Counted from the first letter of the stretch, positions 1 through 6,581 are shown. The stretch is 21,018 nt of DNA from CAIWXH01 sp964555675 (GCA_964555675.1 CAZKTU010000103.1:1-21018), one strand, 5' to 3'. Made by a program: numbers and translations. The notes: generated from the sequence alone by a model not told the origin.

Positions 1-117
1 ACCGCCGCCACCGCCGGGAGGGCCGCCGGGGCCGCGGCTACCGCCGCCACCGCCGGGAGGGCCGCCGGGGCCGCGGCTACCGCCGCCACCGCCGGGAGGG
101 CCGCCGGGGCCGCGGCT
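1..117 (-). repeat. Perfect 39-bp tandem repeat (three copies in window) inside infB
   Basis: Positions 1-39, 40-78 and 79-117 are identical at the nucleotide level. A degenerate partial copy continues to about 147. The unit is a multiple of three and, on the minus strand, encodes a 13-residue Ser-Arg-Gly-Pro/Gly-rich block, so copy-number change would keep the infB frame. The array begins at the window edge, so total copy number is unknown. Confidence 0.95.
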
Positions 118-216
118 ACCGCCGCCACCGCCGCCGCCGCCGGGCGGACGGCCGCTGCCGCCCGCGTTGCGGGTCTCAGAAGGATCACGGTCACTGAATG
201 AAAGACCGGTTTGCAT
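1..216 (-). CDS. infB: Translation initiation factor IF-2, N-terminal fragment (runs off window)
   Basis: Only the first ~72 codons are in the window; the GTPase core lies beyond the left edge. The visible protein starts MQTGLSFSDRDPSETRN and passes into a Gly/Pro/Arg/Ser-rich stretch that repeats a 13-residue unit (SRGPGGPPGGGGG). Such disordered, repeat-rich N-termini are common in IF-2 of GC-rich bacteria. The assignment rests mainly on gene order: nusA-ylxR-infB is one of the best conserved bacterial operons, and this frame follows ylxR by about 67 nt on the same strand. I chose the ATG at 214-216 because AAAGGG lies about 9 nt upstream of it. An in-frame ATG at 232-234 would add six residues but has no visible ribosome-binding site. 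No IF-2 signature motif can be checked here, so the call depends on context. Confidence 0.75.
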   Translation of the reverse strand, partial: MQTGLSFSDRDPSETRNAGGSGRPPGGGGGGGGSRGPGGPPGGGGGSRGPGGPPGGGGGSRGPGGPPGGGGG

Positions 217-283
217 TTTTCTAAACCCTTTCATGCCCGTTCGCTTCGACACGACGAAGTCGTAGTCGTGCGGGGGCCGGATG

Positions 284-634
284 CTAGCTGACTTCCTCTG
301 GTTTCGCCGTCCCGCCCTCGGGCGAAGCAGCCGCGGGCGAGAGGCTATAGGCAAAGGCGAGGAGGGCGGCGCGATCGTCGGGGTGCAGCGCCTCGACGCG
401 CAAGGCCCGCTCGATCGCTCGGCGCTTGAGGGCGACCTCCCAGCAGGCCAGTTCGTGGCAGAGGTAGGCCCCGCGCCCATTGCGTCGTCCCCCTGCATCG
501 ACGGCGACCCGGCCTTCGGCGTCGCGCACCACGCGGATCAGGCCCCGCTTGGCGTCGCTCCGCCTGCAGGCGATGCACGTGCGCTGGGGCACATGCTTGG
601 GACGCGGACTGGATTTCTTGCCTGCCTCTGCCAT
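284..634 (-). CDS. ylxR: YlxR/RnpM family RNA-binding protein
   Basis: This 116-residue protein lies 13 nt downstream of nusA and upstream of infB, the classic position of ylxR. It has the family pattern: a basic N-terminus, the CIACR segment, an arginine-rich central strand, the hallmark GRGAYLC motif near residues 53-59, and a following helix with KRRAIERALR. Family members fold as a small alpha/beta RNA-binding domain; in Bacillus subtilis the homologue (RnpM) binds and modulates RNase P. Members are usually about 90-100 residues, and the extra length here is a low-complexity C-terminal tail rich in Ala, Pro and Glu. The start is the first ATG after nusA. The nearest purine-rich site (GAGGAG) lies inside the last nusA codons, suggesting translational coupling. 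It is presumably cotranscribed from the nusA promoter. Confidence 0.92.
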   Translation of the reverse strand: MAEAGKKSSPRPKHVPQRTCIACRRSDAKRGLIRVVRDAEGRVAVDAGGRRNGRGAYLCHELACWEVALKRRAIERALRVEALHPDDRAALLAFAYSLSPAAASPEGGTAKPEEVS

Positions 635-647
635 AGGCTCGCTCGCT

Positions 648-1970
648 CTACTCCTCGCTCGCGTCCGCCCCGTCGCCCTCGATGAGAATGTATGAGGCGA
701 TCAGCTTGTCGTTGGCGTAAATGTAGAGTTTCTGCGATGTCGCCCTAAGCTGCACAGCCTCGCCGATCAGGTCGTTGCCCAGGGGGCCGTAGCGCTGCTT
801 CTCGTAGACGATCCGCCCGTCGGGCCCGACCTTACGGGTCTCGACCTTGGCGCTCGCCAGCTCGGCCTCGGTCTGCATCTGCTCGGCCTCGGCGTAGCCG
901 CGGGCCTCTGCGGCCGCCCGCTCCTCCTCGAGCAGGGCGGTGGCGCTCTTGATATCGATGCGCCAGCCCGTCAGCTTGGCCGCCAGGCGCACATTCTGGC
1001 CCTCTTTGCCGATCGCCAGCGAGAGCTGCTTGTCCGGCACAATCACCAGCGCCGCGTGGTCGTCGTCGTTGAGGTGTACCTCGACCACCTGGGCCGGCGA
1101 GAGGGCGTTGGCGATAAAGTCCTTGTGGTCGTTCGACCACTGGACCACGTCGATCTTCTCGCCGTTCAGCTCGTTGACGATGTTCTGGATGCGGATGCCG
1201 CGCATACCTACGCACGAGCCGACCGGGTCGATTCCCTCCTGGCGGGCGGCCACGGCAACCTTGGTGCGCAGGCCGGGCTCGCGGGCGATCGACTTGATCT
1301 CGACCGTGCCGTTATAGATCTCGGGCACCTCCATCTCGAACAGCCGCATAATCAGCTGCTTGTGGGTGCGCGAGGCGATCAGGCGTGGCCCGCGGTCCTC
1401 CTTGCGGATCTCCATCAGGTAGACCTTGAGGCGCTGGCCGTGGTAGTAGCGGTCGTTGTCGACCTGCTCCTTCGGCGGCAGAATGGCCTCGGCCTTGCCC
1501 ATCTCGAGGATGACGTTGCCCTTGGCCATGCGCTGCACGGTCGCCGTGATCAGCTCGCCCTCGCGGTCCATATACTCGCCGTAGATGTACTCGCGCTCGA
1601 CCTCTTTGATGCCCTGCAGCACCACCTGCTTGGCGGTCTGGGCCGCGATGCGCCCGAAGTCGTTCGGGGTGCTCTCGACCATGACCGTCTCGCCCAGTTG
1701 GGCGTCGGGCTTCTGGCGCTGCGCGTCAGAGATGTCGATCTCGAAGCGGTCGTCGAGCACGTCGTCGACCACCTGCTTCTCGGCGTAGACGCGGGCCGCG
1801 CCCGTCGTCGGGTCGAGGCGCACCGTCACTTCCATCGGCGGAGGATTGTTGCCCAGGGTGCGCTTGTAGGCGGTGATCAGAGCCTTCTCCATCACGTCGA
1901 TGATCGCCTCTTTCGGGATGCCGCGCTCGGCAGCGATCTGGGAAATTGCCGTGTAAAAGTCGCTCTTCAT
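648..1970 (-). CDS. nusA: Transcription termination/antitermination factor NusA
   Basis: This 440-residue protein binds RNA polymerase and nascent RNA to modulate pausing, termination and antitermination. The N-terminal polymerase-binding domain (about 1-130) opens MKSDFYTAISQIAAERGI, typical of the family. An S1 domain follows (about 135-200), then KH1 with GSCVGMRGIRIQ (about 251-262) and KH2 with LSLAIGKEGQNVRLAAKL (about 316-333). After KH2 there is an extra ~95-residue tail with a charged helix and a block near 380-430 (VGPDGRIVYEKQRYG); it does not look like the acidic repeats of enterobacterial NusA. The frame stays open upstream to 2054, but family alignment favours the ATG at 1968-1970, with GAGAGG just before it. 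It heads the nusA-ylxR-infB operon. rimP, often the gene upstream of nusA, is not present here. Confidence 0.97.
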   Translation of the reverse strand: MKSDFYTAISQIAAERGIPKEAIIDVMEKALITAYKRTLGNNPPPMEVTVRLDPTTGAARVYAEKQVVDDVLDDRFEIDISDAQRQKPDAQLGETVMVESTPNDFGRIAAQTAKQVVLQGIKEVEREYIYGEYMDREGELITATVQRMAKGNVILEMGKAEAILPPKEQVDNDRYYHGQRLKVYLMEIRKEDRGPRLIASRTHKQLIMRLFEMEVPEIYNGTVEIKSIAREPGLRTKVAVAARQEGIDPVGSCVGMRGIRIQNIVNELNGEKIDVVQWSNDHKDFIANALSPAQVVEVHLNDDDHAALVIVPDKQLSLAIGKEGQNVRLAAKLTGWRIDIKSATALLEEERAAAEARGYAEAEQMQTEAELASAKVETRKVGPDGRIVYEKQRYGPLGNDLIGEAVQLRATSQKLYIYANDKLIASYILIEGDGADASEE

Positions 1971-1993
1971 ACCTCTCTTCTCGCCTACAATAA

Positions 1994-2018
1994 GAAAAGT
2001 GGGGGCTACCCACTTTTC
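1994..2018 (-). promoter_or_regulatory. Terminator-like hairpin in the nusA leader
   Basis: A perfect 10-bp inverted repeat (GAAAAGTGGG / CCCACTTTTC) with a 5-nt loop sits 24 nt upstream of the nusA ATG. In the nusA orientation the 3' arm ends in TTTTC and is followed by TTATT, so the RNA would resemble an intrinsic terminator or attenuator. It could alternatively terminate an upstream transcript or act on ribosome access. Structure is seen; function is inferred. Confidence 0.6.
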
Positions 2019-2059
2019 CACAGCGTCCGGCACAGGCTGTCGTTCCGGGATCAACGCGC

Positions 2060-2080
2060 TACACCGCCGCTGGCGGTGTA
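2060..2080 (-). promoter_or_regulatory. Second perfect hairpin in the nusA leader
   Basis: A 9-bp perfect inverted repeat (TACACCGCC / GGCGGTGTA) with a 3-nt loop lies about 90 nt upstream of nusA. A shorter stem (GTAAA 2078-2082 with TTTAC 2086-2090) overlaps its distal arm, so the two could be mutually exclusive. It could be an RNA leader structure or a dimeric protein-binding site. Confidence 0.5.
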
Positions 2081-2224
2081 AAGCGTTTACCAGGAAGCAT
2101 GCTCAGCGACGGTTCATCGCACGTGTCCCTGAACGGCCTGTCAATGACCGGCCATCCATGTCTACTGGCCCGTGGGTCGGGCGTGTGCAGCGCCATGTAG
2201 CGCAGCACAGCGGTTCGCTGCCAC

Positions 2225-2253
2225 AGTATAACACCTCCGATTCGCTTTTGCAA
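2225..2253 (-). promoter_or_regulatory. Sigma70-type promoter for nusA operon
   Basis: On the minus strand TTGCAA (2248-2253) and TATACT (2225-2230) are separated by exactly 17 nt. The predicted transcription start is near 2218, giving a leader of about 250 nt before nusA. No closer convincing promoter was seen. Confidence 0.7.
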
Positions 2254-2302
2254 ACCGACTCGGCCCCGCACCCTGGTGCCCGAAAAAGGCCTTGCAGCCG
2301 TG

Positions 2303-2308
2303 TATAAT
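2303..2308 (+). promoter_or_regulatory. Candidate -10 element for the SMR gene
   Basis: A consensus TATAAT lies 40 nt upstream of the SMR start codon. The -35 region at 17 nt spacing (CCGAAA) is poor, so activity may be weak or factor-dependent. Confidence 0.5.
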
Positions 2309-2348
2309 GGCCCTGAGCGGCGCCGGCCGCACCCCTGACGAGGAGCCG

Positions 2349-2603
2349 ATGGCGAAGCTGAAGCTCGATCTCCACGACATCTATAACAAGGGCGCTTCGA
2401 TCGACGCCGAGCTCGCGCGCATTATGCGCGAGGCCGTCGAGCGCCGCATCGAGCTGGTCGAGATTATCCCTGGCAAGGGCAGCGGCCAGCTCAAAAAGCG
2501 CGTCCTGCGCTACCTCAACCAGCCCGCGGTGCGCGCCCTCTACCACCGCATCGAGAAGGACGACCGTAACTTCGGCCGTATCTTTGTCCACTTTCGCCAT
2601 TAG
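2349..2603 (+). CDS. Small stand-alone SMR-domain protein
   Basis: This 84-residue protein is essentially one SMR (small MutS-related) domain. It starts MAKLKLDLHDIYNKG, containing the LDLH motif, and later carries EIIPGKGSGQLKKRVLRYL, the G-K-G-x-G loop typical of SMR nucleases. The C-terminal part (ALYHRIEKD..NFGRIFVHFRH) matches a recognisable short subfamily seen in Actinobacteria and Chloroflexota. SMR domains bind nucleic acid and some have DNA-nicking or ribonuclease activity; here there is no MutS2 core or other domain, so substrate and role are unknown. The start is ATG 2349, preceded by GAGGAG at 2340-2345; a more upstream in-frame start lacks such a site. It is probably cotranscribed with the aminotransferase that begins 35 nt downstream. 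Confidence 0.9.
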   Translation: MAKLKLDLHDIYNKGASIDAELARIMREAVERRIELVEIIPGKGSGQLKKRVLRYLNQPAVRALYHRIEKDDRNFGRIFVHFRH

Positions 2604-2638
2604 CCCTTCCGCCAGCATTGCCGAAAGGCCGCCCTCCC

Positions 2639-3808
2639 GTGACACAGCCGCCCCTCACTCTGCCTCTGCCCGCCCTGGCCGACCAGTTCCTGCTGCGCCC
2701 CGCGATGACTTTCCTCAACCATGGCAGCTTCGGCGCCTGCCCCGCCCCGGTCTTCGAGCGCTACCAGGCCTGGCAGCGCGAGCTCGAGGCCCAGCCCGTG
2801 GCCTTCCTCGGCCGGCGCATCGCCCCGCTGCTCGCCGAGGCCCGCGCCGCCCTCGGGGCCTACCTCAACGCCCCCGCCGACGACCTGGCCTTTGTGCCCA
2901 ACGCTACCCACGGGGTCAATATCGTCGCCCGCTCCCTCGCCCTCGGCCCCGGCGACGAGGTCCTCGGCACCGACCACGAGTATGGGGCCGTCGAGCGCAC
3001 CTGGCGCTTTGTCTGCGGCCAGCGCGGCGCCAGCTACCATAGCGCGCCCATCCCCCTGCCCGTGTCCGACCCCGACGAGCTGCTCGAGGGCCTCTGGGCC
3101 GCCGTGACCCCGCGCACCCGCGTCATCGTGGTCAGCCATATCAGCTCGCCCACCGCCATCACCTTCCCCGTCGCCGCGATCTGCCGCCGCGCCCGCGAGG
3201 CCGGCATCCTGACCCTGGTCGACGGGGCCCACGCCCCCGGGCATATCGCCCTCGACCTGCAGGCGATCGGCGCGGATTTCTACACCGGCAACTGCCACAA
3301 GTGGCTCTGCGCACCCAAGGGCGCGGGCTTCCTCTACGCTGCCCCCGCCGCCCAGGCTCTGCTCAGCCCCCTCATCGTCAGCTGGGGCTACGAGGCCGAG
3401 ATCCCCGGGCCGTCGCTGTTCGTCGACCACTTCGGCTGGACGGGTACGGCCGATCCGGCGGCCTACCTTACGGTGCCCGCCGCAATCGCGTTTCAGCAGC
3501 AGAACGGCTGGCCCGCCGTCCGCGAGGCCTGCCACTCCCTGCTCGCCGAGGCCCGCTTGCGCGTCGCAGCGCTGTCTGGCCAGGCCCAGATCTGCCCCGA
3601 CGGCCCCGAGTGGTGGTCCCAGATGGCCGCCGTCCCGCTGCCGCCCTGCGACCCCCTCGCCCTCAAGGCCCGCCTCTGGGACGAGTACCAGGTCGAGGTG
3701 CCGATCGTCGTCTGGAACGGCCGCCCGATGGTCCGCATCTCCATTCAGGCCTATAACAGCCCGGCGGATATCGACCGCCTGCTCGAGGCCCTGACGGCGC
3801 TGCTGTAA
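2639..3808 (+). CDS. Class V aminotransferase, isopenicillin N epimerase-like
   Basis: This ~389-residue PLP-dependent enzyme of fold type I belongs to the class V aminotransferase/cysteine desulfurase superfamily, closest in style to the isopenicillin N epimerase-like group. It opens with FLLRPAMTFLNHGSFGACP, a family hallmark. The cofactor-binding aspartate is in LVDGAHAPGHIALDL (about D195), and the Schiff-base lysine in GNCHKWLCAPKGAGFLY (about K221). The C-terminal small domain ends VRISIQAYNSPADIDRLLEAL. No catalytic cysteine loop of a cysteine desulfurase was recognised, so epimerase, lyase or transaminase activity on an amino-acid substrate is more likely; the substrate is unknown. 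I chose GTG 2639, with AAAGG 10 nt upstream; a TTG at 2618 is an alternative adding seven residues. A hairpin follows the stop. Confidence 0.9.
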   Translation: MTQPPLTLPLPALADQFLLRPAMTFLNHGSFGACPAPVFERYQAWQRELEAQPVAFLGRRIAPLLAEARAALGAYLNAPADDLAFVPNATHGVNIVARSLALGPGDEVLGTDHEYGAVERTWRFVCGQRGASYHSAPIPLPVSDPDELLEGLWAAVTPRTRVIVVSHISSPTAITFPVAAICRRAREAGILTLVDGAHAPGHIALDLQAIGADFYTGNCHKWLCAPKGAGFLYAAPAAQALLSPLIVSWGYEAEIPGPSLFVDHFGWTGTADPAAYLTVPAAIAFQQQNGWPAVREACHSLLAEARLRVAALSGQAQICPDGPEWWSQMAAVPLPPCDPLALKARLWDEYQVEVPIVVWNGRPMVRISIQAYNSPADIDRLLEALTALL

Positions 3809-3835
3809 CCAAGTACTCGACAGAAACTGCGCTGT

Positions 3836-3860
3836 AGCGAGGGGCTGCGAGCCTCTCGCT
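3836..3860 (+). terminator. Hairpin after the aminotransferase gene
   Basis: An 11-bp stem with one G-U pair (AGCGAGGGGCT / AGCCTCTCGCT) and a 3-nt loop lies 28 nt after the stop codon. There is no T-tract, so it may be a terminator lacking a U-tail or only an RNA-stabilising hairpin. Confidence 0.45.
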
Positions 3861-3910
3861 CGGCGCAGGCGCCCAACTCAGGCACTGAACGTGCGCAAGC
3901 CCTTCGCGCG

Positions 3911-3931
3911 CTTTGTGGTCTTCGTGGTGAA
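3911..3931. repeat. Possible dispersed intergenic motif (CTTTGTGG-TCTTCGTGGTGAA type)
   Basis: The short GTGGTCTTCGTGGTGAA run resembles intergenic motifs of the form ACCACGAAGACCACAAAG that recur in several bacterial phyla. Only one copy lies in this window, so the repeat status rests on memory rather than on what is visible. Confidence 0.3.
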
Positions 3932-3962
3932 GAACCTGGCGCTCATTCCCGCCGGCGCACAA

Positions 3963-4484
3963 CTAGGCGGCCCGATCGGGCGTCGTGGCGATCGGCAGGT
4001 TCGGCCCGCTGTAACAGAGCACCCCGCCCCGCCACTCGGCCAGGCCGACCGCCGTCAGCCAGGCGGCCAGGGTGTGGGCGCGACGTTGGGCGGTGCTGTC
4101 TGCCAGCGGGGCCAGGCCCTGCAGCACGCGCGCCAGGCCGGACCGATCGAGGCCCTCGCCCGAGCGCAGGGCCGCGATGACCGAGCGCATCGGGTCGCGG
4201 TGGAACATCAGGCGCCGCAGGTAGGTGCGCTGCTCGGCGCGGTTGCTGCGCGCGAAGCCGCGGCCTAGCGTCGTGAGCTTGGGCTCGTCGCCGGGGTCGC
4301 CCTCGGCCACGAGGCCCAGGATGCGCGCTGCCTGGAGATAATAGTGCCCCTGCCGTACGACCTTCATGCCGATATACTCGGCGATGGTCTCGGTCGTGCG
4401 GCGCCCGCGGTCGATCGCCTCGGGCACGCGGGCTACGTCCCATAGCTGATCGGCCTGCGGTATGTCGGCGCTCTCAAGTGTCAT
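3963..4484 (-). CDS. Uncharacterised protein with two winged-helix-like segments
   Basis: This 173-residue soluble protein has no catalytic motif that I recognise. Residues about 25-60 read as a winged-helix module (TTETIAEYIGMKVVRQGHYY then AARILGLV), followed by an LTTLGRGFARS segment. A second helix-turn-helix-like stretch near 135-160 contains TAQRRAHTLAAWL. This layout recalls the helical domain of unknown function that accompanies some restriction-type nucleases and AAA proteins (I believe DUF7226), but no nuclease core (PD-ExK or HNH) is present. It may be a DNA-binding regulator or the free-standing accessory domain. I chose ATG 4482-4484, with AGGGG 6 nt upstream, over the upstream in-frame start at 4595, because the strong promoter at 4523-4550 lies inside that longer frame. 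Confidence 0.7.
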   Translation of the reverse strand: MTLESADIPQADQLWDVARVPEAIDRGRRTTETIAEYIGMKVVRQGHYYLQAARILGLVAEGDPGDEPKLTTLGRGFARSNRAEQRTYLRRLMFHRDPMRSVIAALRSGEGLDRSGLARVLQGLAPLADSTAQRRAHTLAAWLTAVGLAEWRGGVLCYSGPNLPIATTPDRAA

Positions 4485-4522
4485 CGGCCGCCCCTGCCTG
4501 GTGCAGCGAACATCTGTTTCTG

Positions 4523-4550
4523 ATAATAGCGGGGAATTCCGCATTGTCAA
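4523..4550 (-). promoter_or_regulatory. Strong sigma70-type promoter for the winged-helix-like gene
   Basis: On the minus strand a perfect TTGACA (4545-4550) and TATTAT (4523-4528) are 16 nt apart. The predicted start is near 4516, leaving a leader of about 32 nt. This is the closest match to consensus in the window. Confidence 0.75.
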
Positions 4551-4561
4551 GGGGCGTCGCC

Positions 4562-4620
4562 GGCTGAGCCTGTCGCCATCGACAAGCTCAGGCAACCGGC
4601 GGCTGAGCCTGTCGAAGCCG
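4562..4620. repeat. REP-like inverted/direct repeat cluster (GGCTGAGCCTGTCGAAG type)
   Basis: GGCTGAGCCTGTCG occurs at 4562-4575 and again at 4601-4614. An inverted copy CGACAAGCTCAGG lies between at 4580-4592. The arms can pair as a 12-bp stem with one G-U. The CCTGAGC-TGTCGAAG motif is familiar as a dispersed intergenic palindrome in many GC-rich bacteria. It lies after the ykgJ-like stop and may also serve as that operon's 3' hairpin. Confidence 0.7.
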
Positions 4621-4663
4621 GCGCTCGATCGGTCCGCTCAAGGGCAAACGGCTCGGCTGTGAG

Positions 4664-4924
4664 TTAGGATCCTGGTCGCGTGGCCAGCTCTAGGCGCAGC
4701 AGGATGTCCAGAGCCTCGTCCCTATCTGCGCCGCACATCTCTCGCGCCGGCCTGAGGCTCGCGCAGAAGGCGGGCCGCTCGGGCCGCCCGAAGATGGCGC
4801 AGCGGTTGTCCGCCGTCAGCTGCGCGCAGCGCACCCCCGCCGGTTTGCCCTGCGGCATGCCGGGGATGGGCGAGGTGATCGAGGGGGCGATGCAGCACGC
4901 CCCGCAGCCGACGCGACACTCCAT
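4664..4924 (-). CDS. YkgJ-type cysteine-cluster protein
   Basis: This 86-residue protein contains eight cysteines at about 3, 7, 10, 11, 33, 42, 54 and 64, in the pattern CRVGCGACC ... GVRC ... NRCAIFGRPERPAFC ... EMCG. That matches the YkgJ/UPF0153 family (zinc- or iron-chelating domain), for which a metal-site or Fe-S cluster is proposed but the reaction is not established. The length is typical of the short bacterial branch. It begins 17 nt after the pgi stop on the same strand and is probably cotranscribed with pgi. No transmembrane segment or signal peptide is present. The start is the ATG at 4922-4924, the only one consistent with the N-terminal CxxxC cluster. Confidence 0.88.
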   Translation of the reverse strand: MECRVGCGACCIAPSITSPIPGMPQGKPAGVRCAQLTADNRCAIFGRPERPAFCASLRPAREMCGADRDEALDILLRLELATRPGS

Positions 4925-4940
4925 AAGTTTGATGCTTGCC

Positions 4941-6581
4941 TCAGGCCAGCGGGCGCAGCGAGCGGTAGCGCCGGATCAAGCTGTTGGTCGAGCTGTCGTG
5001 GGCGAGGGCCGGCTCTGTCGGGCTGGCGAGTTCGGGGATGATCCGGCCGGCGAGCACCTTGCCCAGCTCGACGCCCCACTGGTCGAAGGCGTTGATGCCC
5101 CAGATCACGCTCTGGGTGAAGACGCTGTGCTCGTAGAGGGCCACCAGGGCGCCCAGGATGGCCGGGGTCAGCCGCTCGGCCAGGATGGTGCTGCTCGGCC
5201 TGTTGCCGGGGAAGCTGCGGTGGGGCACCAGCCACGGGGCCACGCCCTCGGCGGCCACGGCCTCGGCCGTCTTGCCGAAGGCCAGGGCCTCGGCCTGGGC
5301 GAACATATTCGCCATCAGCAGGTCGTGGTGCCCGCCCAGGGGGTTCAGGCTCTGGCCGAAGCCGATGAAGTCGCAGGGGATGAGCTTCGTGCCCTGGTGG
5401 ATGAGCTGGTAGAACGAGTGCTGCCCGTTGGTCCCCGGCTCGCCCCAATAGATCGCCCCGGTTTGGTAGTCCACCGGCGCGCCGTCGAGGCGCACCTGCT
5501 TGCCGTTGCTCTCCATGGTCAGCTGCTGCAGGTAGGCCGGGAAGCGCCGCATGTACTGATCGTACGGCAGCACCGCCACGGTCGCGGCGTCGAAGAAGTC
5601 GCTGTACCAGACGTTGAGCAGACCCATGAGCGCGGGCAGGTTGGCCTCGAGCGGGGCCTCGCGGAAGTGCTGATCCATGGCCTGGAAGCCGCCCAGCAGC
5701 GCGTGGTAGGCCTCAGGGCCGATCGCCAGCATGGTCGAGAGGCCGATCGCCGAGGTCATCGAGTAGCGCCCGCCCACCCAGTCCCAGAAGCCGAACATGT
5801 TGGCGGTGTCGATGCCGAACGCGCCCACCTCGGCGGCATTGGTCGAGACGGCTACGAAGTGCTTCGCTACCGCCGCCTCGTCGCCCAGCCCCGCCACCAG
5901 CCACGCGCGGGCCGTGCGGGCGTTGGCCATGGTCTCGAGGGTGGTGAAGGTCTTCGAGGCGACGATGAAGAGCGTCTCGGCCGGGTCGAGGTCGCGTACG
6001 TTCTCGGCGAAGTCCGTGGCGTCGACGTTCGAGACGAAGCGGAAGGTCAGATCGCGCCGGCTGTAGTGGCGCAGGGCCTCGTAGGCCATCAGCGGGCCCA
6101 GGTCCGAGCCGCCGATGCCGATGTTGACGATCGTCCGGATCGGCTTGCCGGTGTGGCCGCGCCAGGCCCCGCTGCGCACCTGTTCGCTGAAGGCGGCCAT
6201 GCGGTCGAGCACCGCGTAGACCTCGGGCACGACATTCTGGCCGTCCACCATGATCGTCGCGCCGCGCGGGGCCCGCAGGGCCACGTGGAGCACCGCGCGG
6301 CCCTCGGTGTGGTTGATCTTCTCGCCCGTGAACATGGCCTCGATGCGGCCGGGCAGGTCGCAGGCCCGGGCCAGGGCCGTCAGCAGGGCCAGGCTCTCGG
6401 CGGTGACTCGGTGCTTGCTATAGTCGAGGTAGAGGCCGGCGGCCTCGGCGCTCAGGCGCTCGCCGCGACCCGGGTCGGCCGCGAATAGTTCGCGCAGATG
6501 GACGCCGCCGATGGCCTGGTGGTGATCGCTCAGGGCCCGCCACTCGGGGCGAGTGGTCGGGTCAACGCTCGCTTCGCTCAT
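4941..6581 (-). CDS. pgi: Glucose-6-phosphate isomerase
   Basis: This 546-residue cytosolic enzyme interconverts glucose 6-phosphate and fructose 6-phosphate in glycolysis and gluconeogenesis. Its length matches the long bacterial form (about 549 in E. coli). Recognisable elements in order: YLDYSKHRV (51-59), the phosphate-binding NIGIGGSDLGP (153-163), SNVDATDF (184-191), SKTFTTLET (209-217), FGFWDWVGGRYS (263-274), MESNGK with the catalytic glutamate (about E357), GEPGTNGQHSFYQLIHQGTK with the ring-opening histidine (about H388), and GINAFDQWGVELGK with the catalytic lysine (about K508). The frame is open far upstream, but ATG 6579-6581 has AGGAG 7 nt before it and gives the family's normal N-terminus. 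It is preceded by a 265-bp gap with palindromic repeats and followed closely by the ykgJ-like gene. Confidence 0.97.
   Translation of the reverse strand: MSEASVDPTTRPEWRALSDHHQAIGGVHLRELFAADPGRGERLSAEAAGLYLDYSKHRVTAESLALLTALARACDLPGRIEAMFTGEKINHTEGRAVLHVALRAPRGATIMVDGQNVVPEVYAVLDRMAAFSEQVRSGAWRGHTGKPIRTIVNIGIGGSDLGPLMAYEALRHYSRRDLTFRFVSNVDATDFAENVRDLDPAETLFIVASKTFTTLETMANARTARAWLVAGLGDEAAVAKHFVAVSTNAAEVGAFGIDTANMFGFWDWVGGRYSMTSAIGLSTMLAIGPEAYHALLGGFQAMDQHFREAPLEANLPALMGLLNVWYSDFFDAATVAVLPYDQYMRRFPAYLQQLTMESNGKQVRLDGAPVDYQTGAIYWGEPGTNGQHSFYQLIHQGTKLIPCDFIGFGQSLNPLGGHHDLLMANMFAQAEALAFGKTAEAVAAEGVAPWLVPHRSFPGNRPSSTILAERLTPAILGALVALYEHSVFTQSVIWGINAFDQWGVELGKVLAGRIIPELASPTEPALAHDSSTNSLIRRYRSLRPLA

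Larger units (their letters stand above)
1971..2348. other. Divergent intergenic region between nusA and the SMR gene
   Basis: This 378-bp gap holds the nusA promoter and its long hairpin-bearing leader on the minus strand, and a TATAAT element for the plus-strand SMR gene. I see no credible small gene in it. Confidence 0.7.

Noticed and set aside
1971..2054. 28-residue upstream extension of NusA
   Set aside because: NusA proteins begin at the MKSDF-like start, and the extension would run through the leader hairpin at 1994-2018.
1056..2081. Long plus-strand open frame opposite nusA
   Set aside because: Its translation is a Val/Leu/Asp/His-rich shadow of the minus-strand codons, with no recognisable motif; nusA is unambiguous.
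2618..2638. TTG start seven codons upstream for the aminotransferase
   Set aside because: The GTG at 2639 has a better spaced AAAGG, and the family N-terminus does not need the extra residues. It is not excluded.
4562..4620. Insertion-sequence end or attachment site
   Set aside because: No transposase or integrase gene is nearby, and the motif fits a REP-like intergenic palindrome better.
4680..6488. Long plus-strand open frame (602 codons) opposite pgi and the ykgJ-like gene
   Set aside because: It spans two well-identified minus-strand genes and gives a low-complexity product. Long antisense frames are expected in GC-rich DNA.
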